Source of the DNA: Geodermatophilaceae bacterium | Lineage (GTDB): Bacteria > Actinomycetota > Actinomycetes > Mycobacteriales > Geodermatophilaceae | Length of the DNA stretch: 8,023 bases | Assembly (NCBI GenBank): GCA_013813215.1 | Contig: JACCSC010000313.1 | Location: 1 to 8,023, forward strand | Direction: 5' to 3' | Program-made: the position numbers and the translations under genes | Part shown: piece after piece, positions 6,120 through 8,023 of the stretch | Layout: every line of letters begins with the position of its first letter | Position numbering within the stretch: position 1 is the stretch's first letter | The notes under the pieces: model-generated | What the model was told of the DNA's origin: nothing | The model's database searches: none | What the model saw: only the letters and a program-made list of their open reading frames with translations

Positions 6120-6535
6120 GAATCCACCAGCCGCCCGATGACCTCGCTCGCGGCCCGCAGGACGTCCCGCTCGTCGGCAGTCAGCTCAGCCAGCCGTTGG
6201 GACAGCCATGCCTCGCGCATCCGGATCTCCGCGACGAGGAACTCCTCGGCCGCCGGGGTGAGGCTGACGATGACCTGCCGGCCGTCGGTCGGGTGCGGCG
6301 TGCGCAGCACGAACCCGCGTTCCTCCAGCGCGCAGACCACGCGCGTCATCGACGGCGGCTGGACTTTCTCGTGCGCGGCCAGTTCGCCCGGCGTCAACGG
6401 GCCCTTGGCGTGCAAGGTGGACAGCGCCGCAAGATGGGTGAGGGTGACCGACGTGTCGACGCGCTGCGAGCGCAGCCGCCGCGACAGGCGCATCACGGCC
6501 AGGCGCAGGTCGTGAGCCAGCGCGGGAGTCGCCAT
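6116..6535 (-). CDS. MarR family transcriptional regulator
   Basis: This 139-residue winged helix-turn-helix repressor has MarR length and layout. An N-terminal dimerisation helix is followed by the HTH, GPLTPGELAAHEKVQPPSMTRVVCALEERG (45-74), with the recognition helix near 59-74. The wing RTPHPTDGRQVIVSLT (78-93) carries the conserved D84-x-R86, and C-terminal dimer helices follow. MarR proteins bind palindromes as dimers and release DNA on binding small ligands. The start is ATG 6535. The upstream ATG 6562 in the same frame lies inside the proposed operator and promoter and would add nine residues unlike the family. The gene overlaps the MFS exporter by 4 nt, so it probably represses itself and that exporter. 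Confidence 0.92.
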   Translation of the reverse strand: MATPALAHDLRLAVMRLSRRLRSQRVDTSVTLTHLAALSTLHAKGPLTPGELAAHEKVQPPSMTRVVCALEERGFVLRTPHPTDGRQVIVSLTPAAEEFLVAEIRMREAWLSQRLAELTADERDVLRAASEVIGRLVDS

Positions 6536-6550
6536 CGTCTTCGTCGGCAC

Positions 6551-6573
6551 GATCGTTAGCATACCTCACGATC
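6551..6573 (-). promoter_or_regulatory. Probable MarR operator overlapping a -10 element
   Basis: On the minus strand, GATCGTGAG and CTAACGATC are 9-bp arms of an inverted repeat matching at 8 of 9 positions, with a 5-bp spacer GTATG. The 23-bp site ends 15 bp before the chosen marR ATG at 6535. It contains TATGCT (6563-6558), which fits the actinobacterial -10 pattern TAnnnT. A bound dimer would therefore block transcription of marR and the exporter. No good -35 is seen; TGTCGG lies about 17 nt upstream. Length and symmetry suit MarR-family sites. The regulator-site link is inference from position. Confidence 0.65.
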
Positions 6574-6595
6574 TCGCCGTCCGACATGGAAGCCG

Positions 6596-8023
6596 TCAGC
6601 CCAGCAGCACGGTCCGTACCGGATCGATCGCGAAGTAGACGACGAACAGGACGCTGGTGAGCCAGAGCAGCGGGTGGATCTCGCGGGCTCGCCCCGCGGC
6701 CGCCCGCAGCACCACCCAGGCGACGAAGCCGGCCCCGATGCCGTTGGCGATCGAGAACGTGAACGGCATGACCACGAGGGTCAGGAAACACGGCAGCGCG
6801 ATCGAGAAGTCGGTCAGGTCCACCAGTCGGAGCTGGGCGATCATCAGCGCCCCCACCACGACCAGCGCCGCCGCCGCCGCCTCGAAGGGCACGATCTCCA
6901 CGAGCGGCGTGAAGAACAACGCCACGACGAACAGCCCGCCGGTAACGACGCTCGCCAAGCCCGTGCGGGCGCCGTCGCCGACCCCCGCTGCGGACTCGAT
7001 GTACGTCGTGTTCGACGACGCGCTGGCCGCACCGCCGGCCACCGCGGCGAGGGAATCCACGAGCAGTACCCGCCCGACGCCGGGCAGCTCGCCGTTCTCG
7101 TCCAGCAGGCCGCCCTCGGCGCCGACGGCCACCACGGTGCCCATGGTGTCGAAGAAGTCGGTCAGCATCAGGGTGAAGACCAGCAGCAGCGCGGTCACGA
7201 CGGCGACCTGCTCGAAGCCGCCGAACAGCGAGAAGTCGCCGAGCAACCCCAGATCGGGCAGCCGGACGACGTCGTCGGGCACGGTGGGGGTGTTGAGCTG
7301 CCAGCCGTACGTCGTCACCACACCCTGCTCGTCGGTGACGGCCGGGCCGACGGCGGCGGCAGCCTCGACGGCGATCGCGACGACGGTGGTCACGACGATG
7401 CCGATCAGGATCGCGCCCCTGACCCGGACGGCAACGAGCACGGCCATGAGCAGCAGGCCCAGGCAGAACACCAGGAGCGGCCAGCCCCGCAGCAGGCCGC
7501 CGTACCCGAGCTGGACGGGGACGGGACCGGCGTCGCTGCGCCGGGTGAAGCCGGCGTCGACCAGGCCGATGAACGCGAGGAACAGGCCGATCCCGGCCCC
7601 GATCGCGGCCTTGAGTTCACCGGGGATGGCCCGCAGTACGGCGGTGCGGAAGCCGGTGAGCACGAGCAGGGTGATCACCAGTCCTTCCAGCACGACGAGG
7701 CCCATCGCGTCGGCCCACGACATCTGGCTGGCGATCCCGAAGGCGACGAAGGCGTTGATGCCCAGCCCGGTGGCCAGCGCGAACGGGTACCTACCGACCA
7801 GCCCCATCAGGACGGTCATCACGGCTGCGACGAGCGCCGTCACGGCGGCGACCTGGGGAATGCCGAGCACCCGTCCGCCGACGTCCGGCGTCGTCCCGAT
7901 GATGAAGGGGTTGAGGACGACGATGTAGGCCATCGTCATGAAGGTGACGACCCCGCCGCGCACCTCGCGGGCCAGTGTCGACCCGCGGTCGGTGATGCTG
8001 AAGTACCGATCCAGCCCGCCGCG
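6596..8023 (-). CDS. AzgA-like (NCS2) purine permease, N-terminus cut by window edge
   Basis: The frame runs from the right edge to TGA 6598-6596, giving 475 visible residues. The first of these, LDRYFSITDRGS (visible 4-15), is the standard N-terminal motif of the AzgA branch (COG2252), so only a short leader is missing. GTG 7963 is an internal codon, not the start. Family signs include TMAYIVVLNPFI, the helix motif GLGINAFVAFG, LTDFFDTMGTVVAVG with D289, and NTTYIESAAGVGDGARTGL with E343. The last two hold the acidic residues that line the base-binding site in NCS2 proteins. The segment LVEIVPFEAAAAALVVVGALM is also typical. The family imports adenine, guanine or hypoxanthine with protons across the cytoplasmic membrane; the exact base is not predictable. 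The 60 bp before marR holds its promoter, so the operon downstream is probably separate. Confidence 0.93.
   Translation of the reverse strand, partial: RGGLDRYFSITDRGSTLAREVRGGVVTFMTMAYIVVLNPFIIGTTPDVGGRVLGIPQVAAVTALVAAVMTVLMGLVGRYPFALATGLGINAFVAFGIASQMSWADAMGLVVLEGLVITLLVLTGFRTAVLRAIPGELKAAIGAGIGLFLAFIGLVDAGFTRRSDAGPVPVQLGYGGLLRGWPLLVFCLGLLLMAVLVAVRVRGAILIGIVVTTVVAIAVEAAAAVGPAVTDEQGVVTTYGWQLNTPTVPDDVVRLPDLGLLGDFSLFGGFEQVAVVTALLLVFTLMLTDFFDTMGTVVAVGAEGGLLDENGELPGVGRVLLVDSLAAVAGGAASASSNTTYIESAAGVGDGARTGLASVVTGGLFVVALFFTPLVEIVPFEAAAAALVVVGALMIAQLRLVDLTDFSIALPCFLTLVVMPFTFSIANGIGAGFVAWVVLRAAAGRAREIHPLLWLTSVLFVVYFAIDPVRTVLLG

Noticed and set aside
6536..6562. Longer marR start at ATG 6562
   Set aside because: This ATG lies inside the palindromic operator and the -10-like hexamer, and the nine extra residues are not family-like.
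6657..7928. Plus-strand open frame of 423 codons opposite the purine permease
   Set aside because: Its Ser/Thr/Pro/Arg-rich composition with no motif is the antisense image of a membrane protein; the minus strand encodes a complete AzgA-like core.
1..8023. CRISPR array, tRNA or rRNA gene, insertion sequence, or a defence or biosynthetic cluster
   Set aside because: I saw no regularly spaced repeats, no tRNA-like cloverleaf, no transposase or integrase motif, and no set of genes forming a known or new multi-component system beyond the TA pair.

Overview
This window is high-GC DNA with codon use strongly biased to G or C in third positions. It looks like the chromosome of an actinomycete: a DinB/DUF664 enzyme, MarR/MFS_3 pairs, LigT/ThpR and AzgA-type permeases in this style are common there. 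Nothing in the sequence fixes the genus. No rRNA, tRNA, insertion sequence, CRISPR array or prophage gene is visible. Both edges cut a gene.

Left part (1-2721): the C-terminal tail of an ABC exporter (+) converges on a DinB/DUF664 protein (-) across a 12-bp gap that forms a small hairpin. The DinB gene and an aldo/keto reductase (+) diverge from a shared intergenic region of 79 bp. The reductase then converges on a TesB-like double-hotdog acyl-CoA thioesterase (-). The gap between those two holds a nested inverted repeat.

Middle part (2731-3736): a small vapBC-like toxin-antitoxin pair (+) starts 9 bp from the divergent thioesterase start. The toxin has a complete PIN active site. The antitoxin keeps a plausible toxin-binding tail but shows no recognisable DNA-binding domain. 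Immediately downstream is a 5'-truncated remnant of a GrpB (UPF0157) family gene. This is the only part of the window that looks rearranged.

Right part (3810-8023, all minus strand, read right to left): an AzgA-like purine permease running off the right edge; a MarR repressor overlapping an MFS_3 exporter by 4 nt (GTGA); a small single-span membrane protein; and a thpR RNA 2',3'-cyclic phosphodiesterase 4 nt behind it. A 23-bp inverted repeat upstream of marR covers a -10-like hexamer and is a convincing candidate for the MarR operator. It suggests an autoregulated, drug- or metabolite-inducible efflux operon.

Most of the window is ordinary. I do not see a clearly new multi-gene system. The points most worth checking are the minimal antitoxin of the TA pair, the MarR operator, and the uncharacterised membrane protein linked to thpR.
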